The notes: generated by a model from the letters alone, not told the origin. DNA of 64,000 bases from Phocoena phocoena (GCF_963924675.1 NC_089230.1:4341001-4405000), one strand, 5' to 3'. Numbered from the stretch's first letter, positions 22,690-35,390 are shown. Translations and numbers: made by a program.

Positions 22690-23690
22690 TTATTCACATG
22701 GAAAAAAAAAAAAGAAAGTGACTTTCCTATATAATACTAGATATAAGAACCAATTCTGAGCTAAATTGAGATCAAAAGTTAACAACAAGTTTGAAAAGTT
22801 AGAAAGACAATATAAATGTTTTTTAAATTCTTGGGTTCCAAAGATTTCTTAAACATATTTCAAAAAGCACAAAACATGGAGAAAAATGACTGGTAAATCT
22901 GACTGTTAAAATGTAAAACTTCAGTCCATCAAAAGATAGGATAAAAGAAAGGCATAAACTCAGAGGAGATATTTATGATACATAAAACCAACAAAGGAAT
23001 CGAGTCCAGAATAAACATTTACATACAAACACATGTATAGGCACATAAACATATACTTATTATATATATATGTACATATAAATACACACAGGTGACATAT
23101 GTGTATATGGGTATATGTATATATGTGTATGTATTACATAAATCATTAAAAGTTACAAAACAGCCAACTGAAAAATGAGCAAAAGACTAAAGCAGAAACT
23201 TTACAAAATAGAAAACAGGAACAGCCAGTAAAATTTTGCATACCTTATAAATAAAAACAGGCTCTGTCAATATCAAGGGCCAGGAGATGTCACTATTGGT
23301 CACTATTGGTAGAAGTGTAAATTGGTACAACCACTTTGGAAATGACTTTATCAATAGCAGCTAAAGTTAATAATCACATACCTCTTACACTGTGATTCCA
23401 CTTCTCAAAAAACTTACACATGAGCAACAGGAGGTATATACAATATTCCATGGCAACATAGTTTATAATATTAAAAAACTCAACATCTGTTAACACACAA
23501 GTGTGCTGTATTTATACAATGGAATACTACACAGAAGTAATAATTAATGAAAAGCAGTAAAACATAACAATACAGATGAATCTCCAGAATATAACATAAC
23601 ATGGAAGCAAATTGTAGAAAACGTATATCTACTTACATAAAATTCAGAGCAAGCAAAACCAAGCTACAGGGCAAGAGGGAATGGGATCTG
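22690..23690 (+). repeat. Old L1 ORF2 C-terminal fragment
   Basis: TAAAACTTCAGTCCATCAAA, ACCAACAAAGGAATCGAGTC, AATGAGCAAAAGACTAAAGC, TGTAAATTGGTACAACCACT and ACAATGGAATACTACACAGA follow L1 ORF2 C-terminal order on the plus strand at high divergence. A TA/CA-rich simple sequence splits it near 23030-23140. No open frame remains. Confidence 0.7.
23030..23145. repeat. Degenerate TA/TG/CA simple repeat
   Basis: Imperfect alternating tract with TTATATATATATGTACATAT and GTGTATATGGGTATATGTAT units inside an old L1. Confidence 0.75.
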
Positions 23691-24244
23691 GAAGGGCCAT
23701 TCAGAGCCTTCCAGCATCACTAGTTATTTATTCTCTGTTTCTTATGTTGGTGAGAGAGTATACCCGGGTCCACGAAATTGTTATTCTTTCCAATTTACAC
23801 ATATGCTCTATTATTATGTATCTCTTCACTATTTACTTCAAGTGAAGTACTATCAAGTGAAATGAGAAGAGAATGAGCGTATTTTGGTTGTGAAGGGGAC
23901 AATACCTCTCAGGGTGTAGGTATAGGGATGCTGAAGCAATCAGAGGCTTTTATTTTCCTTGCTTTGTTGTTACCTTGGGAAAGATTAAGGATGTCTCATT
24001 ACTGATGATAAGGATCCAGTAAAGAGTTTTAAGACACGGAAGAGAGAGGAGCTATTCAATAATATTAGCGTCTTGGGAAGATAAAAAAGGCAGATAATTC
24101 AAAGCACAGTGTAGGGGTGGTGGTATTGAGAATGAAGTAGACAGTTCCAGGGGGAGGGGATGAAAGTGGTACAGACAAACGGTGTGAGCGACAGGGAACT
24201 CTGCTCGATATTCTGTAATAACCTAAATAGGAAAAGGATTTGAA
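23691..24244. other. Unassigned non-coding DNA
   Basis: No gene or repeat recognised with confidence. The purine-rich stretch at 23990-24140 could be diverged L2. Confidence 0.4.
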
Positions 24245-24365
24245 AAAGAATAGTTACATGGATACATATAACGGAATCACTTTGCTGTACACCTGAAACT
24301 AACACAACATTGTTAATCAACTATACTCCAATATAAAATAAAAATTTAAAAAACAATTTAAAAAC
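24245..24365 (+). repeat. L1 3' end fragment
   Basis: GAATCACTTTGCTGTACACC, TGAAACTAACACAACATTGT, AATCAACTATACTCCAATAT then an A-rich tail: a mammalian L1 3' terminus of about 120 bp, strongly 5'-truncated. Confidence 0.8.
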
Positions 24366-25367
24366 AGAGCTTGTGGAAATGGGTGCTGATCGAGGGCTTA
24401 TCGATCTTATCCCTTTGTTCCTCAGAGGGTCCGCTGTACAGTATTGCATGTCACTCTTACAACCATCCATCTGAGCCACTTAATACTCAATTCAACTCAG
24501 GAGGTGGTAAATTCTCTTTGGGTAGTTAATGACATCTGAAAGTGTCATCTCTCCCTTTGGGGTATTTTTCTCTACCAACTCTGTGAAGAGAACCTGTCCT
24601 TGGCATTGTTAAACCCAAGAGAAAGGGGATTTAACTGCACTGGGTATTTAAAAACAAAAGTTTAATGGATAAGCTAGTGGCACAAAAATAACAGAAATTT
24701 GCCATTGTTTATTCACTGAAAGAGACCCAAAAAATTGTTGGCTTTATCATCAAGGTTTGCATCCAAGCACAGTGAGCGTCTCATTTTTTTTTAAAGTATA
24801 TTCCATTATCAGTCCTCTAAGTGGGACTACAGCTCCTAAGGGGAGGTGACATGGAAAATGGACTCTGAGAATATGCACACCTTTACGAGATTTACAGAGT
24901 CAGAGAGAAGTCTTATTCTTACCTTCTGTCTATATTACTAAAGCGAGAAGATATGCAGATAGGGAAGACATGCTAAAGGACACATATTTATGTTTTAATA
25001 GTTATTAATGTTAATTATCTAGATTCCAAGTGTTCTGTTATTTCACTTCTAATTAAGACATAAAAAGTCACAAGAAAAATATTACTCCCACCTTAATAAT
25101 GACCAAAAGCCAATAATCTACAAAACCCTAATTTTCTTGAGTCCATCAGAAAGCTGAGACCACAGGGCAACAAAACGGACTGAATTCTTGAAAGTAAAAA
25201 CACCCCTCCTCAAGGAGAAAAGGGCCATACAGACCACTTCTTTGCAGATCACGAAGGGGGAGGCAAATGCCACAAAAGAAAAAAATGCAGCCAATATTTT
25301 AATGAATTATTGCTACCAAACATGAACAAATATGAGAGTTTAGAATAACTGGGAGCCCCCAGATTAA
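24366..25367. other. Unassigned non-coding DNA
   Basis: About 1 kb without a recognisable gene or repeat family, apart from a T run near 24786. Confidence 0.45.
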
Positions 25368-25530
25368 GGGTCAGTAAACTTTTCTTAAAGGACCAGATAG
25401 CAAATATTTTAGAATTTGCAAGCCACGTGGTCTGTGTTGCAGCTACTCAGTTCTGCTGTCGTAGTGCTTAAGTAGCCACAGATAATGTGTAACTGGGTGA
25501 CTATGGCTGTGTTTCCACAAGTTGTACCAA
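25368..25530. repeat. hAT-Charlie fragment
   Basis: GGGTCAGTAAACTTTTCTTA, AAGGACCAGATAGCAAATAT, TTGCAAGCCACGTGGTCTGT, TGCAGCTACTCAGTTCTGCT and GGCTGTGTTTCCACAAG follow the same Charlie-type consensus as the copy at 4107, here with the left terminus (GGGTCAGTAAACTTTT) preserved and the right end lost. Confidence 0.7.
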
Positions 25531-25791
25531 CCAAATAAAGGCAGAAACCCCATAGGCAATAATGTACTGATTCCTGATCAAGTGACTCCCAGTGTCTGAG
25601 ACGGAATCCAATCTGGTATCATCCTATTTTCTTTGGCTGCCTGAGATGGAAGAGCAATGGTGGCCAAGCAGAAGCTGGCCTCGCAACTTTTGTGAAAATC
25701 AAAGAAGCTGAGTCAAGTCCCCAACCTTTTAGAAGCCAGTTTTACCTTTTAATTTACACTTACACTAAGTAGGCTCCCGGACAAACAGGCC

Positions 25792-26143
25792 TGTCTCAGT
25801 CTGCTCAGACTGAGACCACAGGCTGGACGGTATAAACAACAGATATTAATGTTTCTGGAAAGTCTGAGATCACAGTGCATGCAGATGTGGTTCCTGGTGA
25901 GGACCTTCTTCCTGGCTTGCAGGTGACTGACTTCTGACTGTGTTCTCACATGGCAGAGAGAGAGAAAGAGCTCTGGTCTCTTCCTCTTCTTATAAGGCCA
26001 CTAATCCCATCATGGGGCCCCACTCTCATGGCCTCATCTAAGCCTAATTACCTCCCAAAGGCCCACCTCCAAATAGCATCACATCAGGGGCTAAGGCTTC
26101 AACATATGAATGACGGGGTGGGGGGCACATTCAGTCCATAACA
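25792..26143 (-). repeat. MLT1/MST-type LTR, antisense, near complete
   Basis: The plus strand reads TGTCTCAGTCTGCTCAGACT, TATAAACAACAGATATTAAT, AAGTCTGAGATCACAGTGCA, TTCTTCCTGGCTTGCAGGTG, GTTCTCACATGGCAGAGAGA, CTCTTCTTATAAGGCCACTA, AATTACCTCCCAAAGGCCCA and finally CAGTCCATAACA: the complement of a MaLR LTR from end to end with TG...CA borders. It is the best-preserved LTR of this class in the window. A short part of the left end (AATACCACAG-type) is deleted. No internal retroviral sequence follows, so it is solitary. Confidence 0.8.
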
Positions 26144-27648
26144 AGTCCAGACCATGCCATTGAAAGTATACCGAGCTCCATCAGGAAAGCTGAGTCACTG
26201 TGAGTGGATGAAGGACTCTGAAACACTATGGTGAGTATGTACTCTAATGATACCACAATTCTCTTCCAAAGGGTCTTACGGTCACTCTCCTGGGTGAATG
26301 TACGTGGAGAAAATAGAAAAGACCCAGACATCTCACGGTTGAGTGGACTCGAGCTGGGTTGGCAATGAGCTAAATAGAAGCAAAGGCATCATCATGGCAT
26401 ACCTGTTAGAGTGCGGGCACACAGGGCTGAAGAAGACATGGAGCTCTGGCCAAAGCCCCTTTCAGTGCCAGGTATGTAGTCCCAACCATGCATTCTGTGT
26501 CTGAGGAAAAGACCTCAGGGCATGCCCAGCTGACAGAGTAGGGCCACGGAAGAGCTAGAGGTGATGTGTCTGAGTTTCTTTATAAGTGCTCCTCTAGGTC
26601 CACAACCAGGCATCACAGTGGTCCCAGGGCAGTCACTGGTCAATAGGACCTGTAGTTACAAATAAGGTCTGGCAGAGAATGAGGCCAGATGGAACATGGG
26701 GGGACCCAGTCTCTCTGCCTCCTTATGTCACCAAGACAAGTTCCAGAGAATAATAGTTGCTTCTTTGCTTTGGCCACCAAGATTTTCTCAAATTCCTGTC
26801 TTGGCCAATGTTAACCCTTTAGGTTATTCTGGTTAACATAGTTCCAGTTTTATCAAGTTGAGGCAGAATGAACTGCCAAAAAGTAATATTTTTCTATGGA
26901 GTGAGGTGTTTCCAGCCAAACTAGCCTGGGAGCTTGGAATTGATTTTTTTTTTCATTTTCTACCAGGTAAAAGGGGCTTCCGGTTGCATTATTAAAATTT
27001 TAAATCCCCTAAGCCCTCAAAGGTGTAGAAGGCTGGGCATTTAACAGGAAGAAGCTTGTGCCTGTGAGTATCACGTGTGCCTCGGTGGGTGTGAGGCTAG
27101 GAACACAGGGAACAGGCAGCCTTCAGAGGAGACTCAGTGACAGGCAGCACCACGGCTGAAGGGGAAAGGACCCAGTGCAGTGCCTGTAGGGCTGCTGCCA
27201 TCTATTCCCAGTGATCAGGTCTGGACAAGGGACATCGGCTGAGATATTTTCTTTAGCTATTCACACAGGAGCTGGTGCAGAGCCCTTTTCCAGAACCCAA
27301 ATAACATCCTGGGCTGAACAGAAAGGGTTATGACCCAGGAAGATCAGTTCCTTCAGTTAACTTACAAAGTCACCTCCAGGCATACAAAACTCACCCCTGG
27401 AGCACATGTTGTCTACCTAAGGGACCCATAACCATTATTCTCCAATTTCCCTTATAAACAGCTACTTCTGAATAAAGACAAATTTATTGATAGGGCTTTC
27501 TTTTCTTTTAACAGGACACATTTTTAAAAACAAAATATATGGGGTTTTGGTTTTATATAAATACAATACCTTATTAGGCTAATCTTAGTTACACTTAGCT
27601 GTCAGTTATATCCTACATTATAAAGTATGACACTCCCTTTGTTAAGAA
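26144..27648. other. Unassigned non-coding DNA
   Basis: About 1.5 kb, somewhat GC-richer than its surroundings, without a recognisable gene or repeat. No open frame exceeds about 66 codons. Confidence 0.45.
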
Positions 27649-27698
27649 AGACACACACACGCGCACACACATGCACACACACACACACACACACACAA
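27649..27698 (+). repeat. (CA)n microsatellite
   Basis: Imperfect CA tract: a first part with CGCG and TG interruptions, then a pure run of about 12 CA units. Cys/Val- and Thr/His-repeat open frames on both strands here are translations of the microsatellite. Confidence 0.95.
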
Positions 27699-28234
27699 TC
27701 TCTGGCTGCCACTCCTTTGGGAGGTGCCAGTAAATGTAGCATCTGTTTTCTTCCTGAGGCAGGAGGTGAAGCCATGGGAAAGGAGGTGGCCGGTGGAAGC
27801 AGAGATGTGACATAACCAGCATGGTTAAGGTGTGCACACTCAGGGTGGTGTAGACACCTCCATGCCTGGGCAATCACAGTGGAAGAATAATGGGGTGAGG
27901 ATTTAAGGAAATTGTCATAAAAATGATTGAAATAATGGACTAAAGAGCTCAAACCTGGCAGGAACAGGGACTATTCCATCCCCATCTATATGCTGAGCAT
28001 TTCAGCTCATCTGCTCACTTCTGAGGTAAGGCTCTTGTTCGAAAAATGCCATTTGAATCTGTAGTGTTTAAGTCTGACTGTGTTTGTAAGCATGTTCTAT
28101 GTATAAGAAGATAACACTTTCTCCTTTAACAAATTTCCCTGGAAATGTACAATAGATCCAACACCAAAAAAAAAAAATATTGTACTTCTTGTTCAGTTTA
28201 CAATTTTAAATGGTTCCAAACAGGCAGGGTGGAA
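27699..28234. other. Unassigned non-coding DNA
   Basis: No gene or repeat recognised, apart from a 13-base A run at about 28165. Confidence 0.45.
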
Positions 28235-28600
28235 GATTTGGAGCAAATTCAAACCAACTATATGTTGTCTATAAGAGACATGCTTTAGATGCAAAGACAA
28301 AAAATACTAGTTTGAAGGTAGAAGGATAGAAAAAGACGTTATGTGCATACAATGATCAAAAGGGAGCTAGACTGGTCTCAGTAATATCAGACAAAATAGA
28401 CCTTAAGAAAAAAAATGTATTATGTGAGGCAAATGATGTAACAGTAAAAAGGTCAATCCATCAAGAAGACATAACAGTTACAAACATATTCATCCAAAAA
28501 CAGAACCCCAGAATACATGAAGAAAAACTGAAATTATTGAGAGGAAAATTAGACAGCTCAACAATAATAGTTGGAAATTTTGATACCTTAATTTTTCAGT
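28235..28600 (+). repeat. Old L1 fragment, start of ORF2 (endonuclease region)
   Basis: TGTTGTCTATAAGAGACATG, GCATACAATGATCAAAAGGG, AATATCAGACAAAATAGACC, GGTCAATCCATCAAGAAGAC and AATAATAGTTGGAAATTTTG follow the L1 endonuclease-coding region in order. Heavily mutated, with no usable frame. Confidence 0.75.
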
Positions 28601-28674
28601 TAAAGGGTTTTGTGTGTGTGTGCATGTGTGTTTTTATTTATTTTGCTTTTGTCCTTAAGTAGAGCTTCCCGCTC

Positions 28675-29470
28675 CAGTCAGCTATCACCACAAAACTCAG
28701 TAACTTAATATAACAGCCATTTTATTTGATATCATTTATGAGTTAGGAATTCAGGCAGGGCTCAGCTGTGTGATTCTTTTGCTCCACATGGTATGTACCA
28801 CAGTCGTTCAGTGATGCTCAGCTGGAAGCTGGTTGCTCTGGAGGCTGAAAGATAGCCTCACTGCCATGGTCTAGGGAAAACTACTTTCTACATGATGTTC
28901 AGAAAAGTGTCGTCAAAGTTCTCATGGAGTCTCTGGGTTCCAAGAGACCAAAGTAAGAGCTGCCCATTTCAAGTCTTGATATGATTTAATTCAGTTCTCT
29001 GCTCACCATCTGCCCAAGGTTGTAATCAAGGTGTTAGCCACAAAGACGTAAGGTCTTCTCCAAGCCCACTGTACTTGGCAGAATTCAGGGCCTTCCAGTT
29101 GTAAGACTGAAGACCTCAGCTCCAAGAAGCCACCTGTCATTCCCTGCCGGGCAAACTTCTCCACAATATGATAGTTTGTTTCCTCTAGGCCAGAGGAGGA
29201 ATGTCTCTACCACTTTGAATCTCCCTTAAGAGAAGGCCTGGACTCACTTGAAGGGGTCCACCTCATTAAGTCAGGCCCACCCAGGATAATCTCCCTTGTG
29301 ATTAATTCAAAGTCTATTAATTAGAAATCTTAATTACGTCTGCAAAATGTATTTATTTTTGTCATTGGATTGTTCTATTCATGAGAGTGAAGCCCCATCA
29401 TATTCACAGTCCTGTGAGTATATGGGTAGGAATCTTTGGGGCTATCTTAGAATTCTGTCCACCAAAATAT
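28675..29470 (-). repeat. LTR-like interspersed repeat, antisense (family uncertain)
   Basis: ATCACCACAAAACTCAGTAA, CTTAATATAACAGCCATTTT, GGGCTCAGCTGTGTGATTCT and TTTGCTCCACATGGTATGTA match, in complement, a common mammalian LTR of about 500 bp. The right half (AGGCCCACCCAGGATAATCT, TTAATTACGTCTGCAAAATG) resembles MLT1-type complement sequence. These may be two overlapping fossils. Names need a database search. Confidence 0.5.
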
Positions 29471-30144
29471 GGAATTGAAAGAAAAATAATTCACCTAAGA
29501 ATCTTAAATAGAAGAGTCCAGTAGTGAGACCAGAAATGCTATTCTTGAAAACTCCTTTAGAGGGTGATGGGAATTTTTGAAGCCTTCTCTGACCTTTGGA
29601 TTATGGACAGTGTCATGCATTAACTGTAATTTTGCAACTTTTAAGATGTGGTCTTTCTGCTGTATCAAGTGGCCTAAAGTTTCATGAGATTAATATCAAG
29701 CAGAAAGGAGATATGGAAAAGGAAAATAGCATTATTTAAATCAAGATTTCACTTTCTTTGTCTGGTATTTATTACCATTATTGCAGAGCCCTCTGGATAA
29801 CAAACTTGATGTGGAGCTGCTTGAAAGCCCAGGAAAATACTGCACTTTAACCTCCTAATCATGTTGGGATCCTATTATCCATTATCTCTACATCAAATAG
29901 TTGCTTTGTCTTTTCCTTGAATTTTCACATTACGCATTACTATCATTGTCCTGTCCTTGACTCTCTGCAAACTCTTAGAGTAGCTGTCTATAAAAGTTGT
30001 AATGATGAATCTATGTTAATGTAGAAAACTGAAAAAATCTTCTGATGATTAGTACCATAAGCCAAGAGCTATACAAATATTGTCTATAAAAAGACAGCGA
30101 AAAAAAAAGAAAGAGACAGTGAGTTTGATACTGAAATCAACTCT
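29471..30144. other. Unassigned non-coding DNA
   Basis: No gene or repeat recognised. Confidence 0.45.
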
Positions 30145-30275
30145 ACTTTGAACATGAGGAATGGAACTCATGAGGACATGTAATTCGTTCAGGGTCAGAC
30201 AGTTTGAAAACAGCAGAGCTAGAAGTCAAACAGGTAGTCAGACTCCAAAACCCATGCTCATAATCAAAGACATAA
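30145..30275 (+). repeat. MIR fragment
   Basis: AACATGAGGAATGGAACTCA, TCAGGGTCAGACAGTTTGAA, GCAGAGCTAGAAGTCAAACA and AGACTCCAAAACCCATGCTC follow the 3' half of MIR. The 85-codon frame at 30161-30418 is a translation through it. Confidence 0.6.
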
Positions 30276-30419
30276 TTTCTCCTCATTGTACTTTACAAAT
30301 GCATAAAGCTGAGCCCCAGGCATGGTACAGAAGACAGCAGGAAAAAATAGGAGAAAATTTGGAGAATCCTGGAAGAATGGAAGATATCAGAGAAGTCGTC
30401 AGTGAAAGACATCCCTAAT

Positions 30420-32050
30420 TCAATTTTTTAAATAAACTTTTTATTTTAAAAGAGATTTACTTCTACAGAAAAATTTCAAAAATAATACAGAGTTCCCATA
30501 TATCCCACACCCTTTTTACCCTATCATTAGTATCTTACTAATGTAAAGATATACATACAAATTAATAAAATGATGATAAATTTATCAAAACATGGGGGAT
30601 TTTGCCTCTTCCACCCCATGAAGTTATTTATTTATTATATCCTTTATTTACATCAATATCAATATCAATTTTATATGTTGGGTTATAATCCAATACCACT
30701 TTATTTCCTTTCTCAAATTGTTCCAGATTTGTCCATTGGGAGTTCTTCCCATTGGTTCTTGTGTACCTTTGACATACACCCACACTTGTGTTGGTTGTTG
30801 TTCATGTTTTGTTTTGAGCACGTTCTTGTATTCTGGCACCACAAGATGCTTCAGGCTCATCTTGTATACTTAGTGCCCTAGGCCTAGCATCAGCAATTTC
30901 TCTAAGAAGCCTGGGTTTCCTTTATTAGATCAAGGTATTAGAGACAAAGATGTGAGCGCTAGGTGTGCTCACTGTTACTGGGATGACTTGCTTCAACATC
31001 TTTTCAGCTGACAGAGGAAGAAAATATATGTAGGTATACTAACCCATGTATATACTCCTCTCTACAGATATTTCTGTATGCAACATCTAGATCTGTATTA
31101 AGCTAAAGATGAATTCATATTGATGTTTCCAATTCTAACCCATCATCACATAGACTGTTCCAGCCTCCTTCTCTTTTGTATCTGTAAATTTTCACTCTGA
31201 CACTCATAAATCTGGCTCTCACCATCTACCAACAACTTACTTAATTGTTCAGCTGTGGTATACAAGTATAGTAGTATCAGAATTGTTAACCCATTCCTCA
31301 TGGAAAATAGCTTTATCATGGACACATGCATAGTGTCGTATATCCACCATTATAGTATCATACAAAATAGTTTCACTATCCTGTCCCCAAATCCCCTGTG
31401 CTTCACATATGCAACTTCCCCCACCCCAAACCCATTGCAGTTAGTAACCTTTTACCATTACTATAGTTTTGCCTTTTTCAGAACATCATATAATTGGAAT
31501 CATAAAACATGTGACTTTAAGAATAAATAATAGGTTTAATTTTTAGTACAGTTTTAGATTTATAGATAGTTGAACAGATAGAACATCCTGTTACTCTGCA
31601 CCCTTATCAACAATTAAGTAGTCAGTGTTTCAGATTTTGGCCATTCTAAGAGGTGCATAGTAGTATCTCATTGTTGTTTTAATTTGTAGTTCCCTAATGA
31701 CATATGATGTTGAGCATTTTTCATAATTGCATTTGCCATCTGTATATCTTCTTTGGCAAGGTGCCTTTTCAGATATTTCACCTATATTTTAATTAACTTG
31801 TTTATTTTGTTATTGTTGAGTCTCAAGTATTGTTTGTGTATTTTGAATACCTGTCCTTTATCAGATATATGTTTGGCAAATATTTTCTTCCAGTCTGCAG
31901 CTTGTCTCCTCATTCTCTTAATAGTGTCTTTGTCAAAGAAGTTTTTAATTTTAATAAAGTCCAAATTATCAACGTTTCTCTTTCACGGGTCATACTTTTG
32001 GTGTTATATGTAAAAACTCATCAGCAAAACAAGGTCTTTTAGATTTTCTT
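30420..32050 (-). repeat. Old L1 fragment (ORF2 C-terminus and 3' UTR), antisense
   Basis: The left part is a reverse-complemented old L1 3' UTR: ACAGAGTTCCCATATATCCC, GAAGCCTGGGTTTCCTTTAT, GAGCGCTAGGTGTGCTCACT, TTCATATTGATGTTTCCAAT. From 31610 to 32045 it is reverse-complemented ORF2 C-terminus (GGCCATTCTAAGAGGTGCAT, AGCTTGTCTCCTCATTCTCT). Frames are short and broken. The long 3' UTR is typical of the older L1M groups. Confidence 0.75.
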
Positions 32051-33164
32051 CCAGAAATGTTATTGATTTGTCTAATTCAATGTTTTAATCATTTACAGTG
32101 CTTCAGTGTAAACACCTTCTTGTGTCACAGAAACTTTAGCACAAATTTGTTATAATACTCATATTAGTAGACTAGAAGTCTATAAAAGAGTTTGAGCACT
32201 TAATGCAAGATAACATATATGGAAAATAGGCATGCTATGCTTTCAGAAATTACCTAAATACAGAACAAATTCAGCAGAAGCAAGAACTCAAAATCAGAAG
32301 TGCCTAGGAACCATACAAACTTCTCCAAGAATCCCCAGAAATCTTGGGAGCACATTAAGCTTCCCCTTGTATGAGGAATGGACATTTGAGCCAGTTTAAT
32401 GTGAATCCCAAAGGACAAGAAGACACTGACATTTAAGTTAGAGTAGCAAGTGGACCTTCTCTTTCTTACAGTTATTGTTACAAAAAAAGGACCCTTGTGA
32501 AGGTTTGCTAGAATGATTTCCTTTATCTTACTGAATTAGAAACCCTTGTAGAGAAACTGAGTAGGTGAACTAAGGGTGTAATAAAATCTTGGAATTCCAA
32601 TCTCATGTCTTATTCATCACTGCATGGAATAGATAGGCACTAAATAATTGTTTCTTAAATGTCTGCTTCCTGAATCCATTTATTTTAAAGAAACTGATCA
32701 TATAGAACAGACCTTCAGTAACGGAACAAAAAAGCATCTATTTTAGATACATCTTAACACAATTTTCCTAGAAACAGGATTTTCAATAGAAAAGTAATTT
32801 TATCTATCAGTAAAATTGTTAGATCATGATTACCGGTGAACTTTAGCTACTTTAGAAAAATCAAATCATAACGTGTTTTAATGGTATCTTTAAATTAAGA
32901 CTATTTCAGATCTTTATTCCTCTAGGAGATAAGTTTTCCATAATTCTGCAACAAGAATTCTGTCAGCACACACCTAGCTAAGCCTTATTGCCCACAAATC
33001 TATTTATCTTTCAAGCACCTCTCCTACAGCAAACTCAAGGACCACTTATGGACAGGACATATTCAAACAGAAGACATTAGGCATTAACAGAGATCAACAC
33101 AGCCCTGGTGTTTCACTTACAGAATGTGTTACTATACAAAGAACAAATACCGTATATTTCCAGA
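32051..33164. other. Repeat-poor non-coding DNA
   Basis: About 1.1 kb with no recognisable repeat except a possible L2-tail scrap at 32630-32665 (TAGGCACTAAATAATTGTTT). No coding signal. Confidence 0.45.
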
Positions 33165-33330
33165 ACCATTTTGTAAAGTACTCTCACATAAATTATCTCC
33201 TTTACCCTTATATATGAAGCAGGAAAAGCAAATGTGTTCCTATTTTTAAAGATTAGGAAACAAACACAATGAGGGCTAATTGGGCTGACCAAGGTCACAT
33301 GACTGATAACTCTTAGAACAAAATCCCTAA
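33165..33330 (+). repeat. MIR SINE
   Basis: CACATAAATTATCTCCTTTA, AAAGATTAGGAAACAAACAC and GACCAAGGTCACATGACTGA follow the MIR core and 3' half. Confidence 0.65.
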
Positions 33331-35117
33331 CCTGTATCTATTTTTTTCACTATATTCCTCTGCTTCAAAGAAACATAAAATTGCTAAGGGCATTGAATAA
33401 GAAATGCTGTTCACTTAGGACATTTACCCTCAATTCCAGTAAAATCATGTAGCAGAATTTCCAAACACTCATTCTCTTCAGAGGTTGCTCTGTACTTTTT
33501 TGAAGGGAATCAATAGTGATTTAAATTATGGTAAAACAATTTGTAGAAAGCCACTTCAGCAGGGAACATGAAAGGCTCAAAATTCTTCAGTAATAGAAAA
33601 ATATTTAATATTCATAGACACACAGTATTTCTACAGAAAATAATTAATAGCATCATGACAATGTGTCATGTTTTATTAGTTAAAAGCTAATTTGACTTGC
33701 TTTTAATACCTAGATTTATATATATTGATGGGTGGAATGATTCATAATGCCATTTTACTATTAAACTACCCAAGTTTCACTTCATATTTTTAAACTAAAC
33801 AACTAATTTTGTCCATGCGCACCCTCTCTGAGCAAACTGACGTGAATTTGTCTTTATTCTAATTATGCATGCAGAATAAGTTGCAGACTGCAACATAGCT
33901 GAGCTCTGTGCTTACTGTTTAATATTTACAGGGCTCCAGCGAGGACTAAGCAGCATTTACAACAAAATCCCTGCTCCTCCAGGCATGTAAATTTCAGTGT
34001 TTTAATGGACTTTGTAGTCAAGATACCTGTTTCATACTGACCAGCATGTTAGCTCTGTGAATCTGCAAACCATGCTGCTGGGCCCCAAGGTCACGGATTA
34101 ACTCCTCCTGTTATGCAATTAACTTTGATTTATGTTATAGCCACTAACTTCACTAGTGACTTCGGTCAACCACCTGAAAAACACACTCCCTTGGTTGCAT
34201 GGGGAGGGCAGCATGGATGAATCAGTACAAACTCAATTTTGCTACTGGAAAAGGAATTCAAAGCAACTGACAAATGTGTAGCATGTTTATGAAAATCCAC
34301 ACACTCTAATAAAAGAAGCTCAGGGCCCTGCCTTTGTTGATTTCTGTGTTCATTACAAGTATTCTGGCATTGAAAATTTTATTTTCTATTGGTATCAAAC
34401 TCAGTTCAGTTTCTACCTTGGTGAAGAATAATTGCTAAGTGAACTTAGAGAAGACTGAGAAACATGTGTGTGTGTCCTCCTGCCTTGCAAAGCTGTCTGT
34501 CTGGGTGGCCTTTGAGAACATCCTTGATGAATGAGACAGTAGGTCTACAGAAGGAAGAGATGGCCAATTGAGGCACTCAGAACAGGAGATATTAGGAAAG
34601 GGTCTGCCTTCAAATGTAGAAGAGAATAAAGTTTTGGACAGATAAAAGTGCACACACCTATCAAGGAAATATAGTCAAAAAAGGGAGGGAAGAGGCAGGG
34701 GTAGACTCTGGATTTGAAATAGGTTATGGAATAATCCAGAATGGTATGTATACAAGAGAACCAAGGCAGGCTAGCAATGAGGGGAATGCAATTAGGAAAG
34801 AAGATGGGAAAAAGTTAATTCTTATAGTATTTCTTCAAGCTAATCATTTAGGGACAATGGGTGGGTTATATGTGTTAAGGGAGGAGGGCTACAGAAATGA
34901 GTGCTGTACTAGTCCAGGAGTTAAAGCCTAAAATAGAGTTGGAGAGGAAAGCAACTCAGAAAATATTATAAAGTTACTATTTTTTGAGTACCTCTTGTAA
35001 TCCTCACATCTAAACTACAAATTTATTCTTCTATATCAGGAGAGAGAAAGAAAGAAATGGCACATGCCCTTGTGGACATGTGTCATTTAAGTAGTGTACA
35101 TATTCTTTATCTTTATA
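33331..35117. other. Repeat-poor non-coding DNA with a possible conserved element
   Basis: No recognisable repeat over most of its length. The segment 33830-34170 is dense in homeobox/POU-like words (AATTATGCATGCAG near 33861, TTATGCAATTAAC at 34111) and contains GGGCTCCAGCGAGGACTAAG. That composition is often seen in conserved non-coding elements, but conservation cannot be judged from one sequence. A purine-rich stretch lies at 34680-34930. Confidence 0.4.
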
Positions 35118-35390
35118 ATAAATTTATTTATTTATTTTTGGCTGCATTGGGTCTTCGTTGATGATCATGGGCTTTCTCTAGTTGTGGCGAGCAGGGGCTA
35201 CTCTTCGTTGCAGTGCGTGAGCTTCTAATTGCGGTGGCTTCAATAGTTGTGGCACTTGGGCTCAACAGTTGTGGCTCGTGGGCTTAGCTACTCCACAGCA
35301 TGTGGGATCTTCCCAGACTAGGGATTGAACCTGTGTCTCCTGCACTGGCAGGCGGATTCTTAATCACTGTGTCACCAGGGAAGTCTCCCA
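35118..35390 (-). mobile_element. CHR-2-type SINE, antisense
   Basis: The plus strand reads TTATTTATTTTTGGCTGCAT, TGGGTCTTCGTTGATGATCA, GGGCTTTCTCTAGTTGTGGC, AGTTGTGGCTCGTGGGCTTA, GCATGTGGGATCTTCCCAGA and GGATTCTTAATCACTGTGTC, ending in ACCAGGGAAGTC. This is the complement of the longer CHR family member of cetaceans and hippos. The head carries the tRNA-like promoter, with the B box decayed to GGGATTGAACC in complement. It is more diverged than the CHR-1 copies. No clear TSD. Confidence 0.85.

Noticed and set aside
27602..27952. Frames of 62-116 codons with Cys/Val or Thr/His repeats
   Set aside because: Generated by reading the CA microsatellite; no supporting coding signal outside it.
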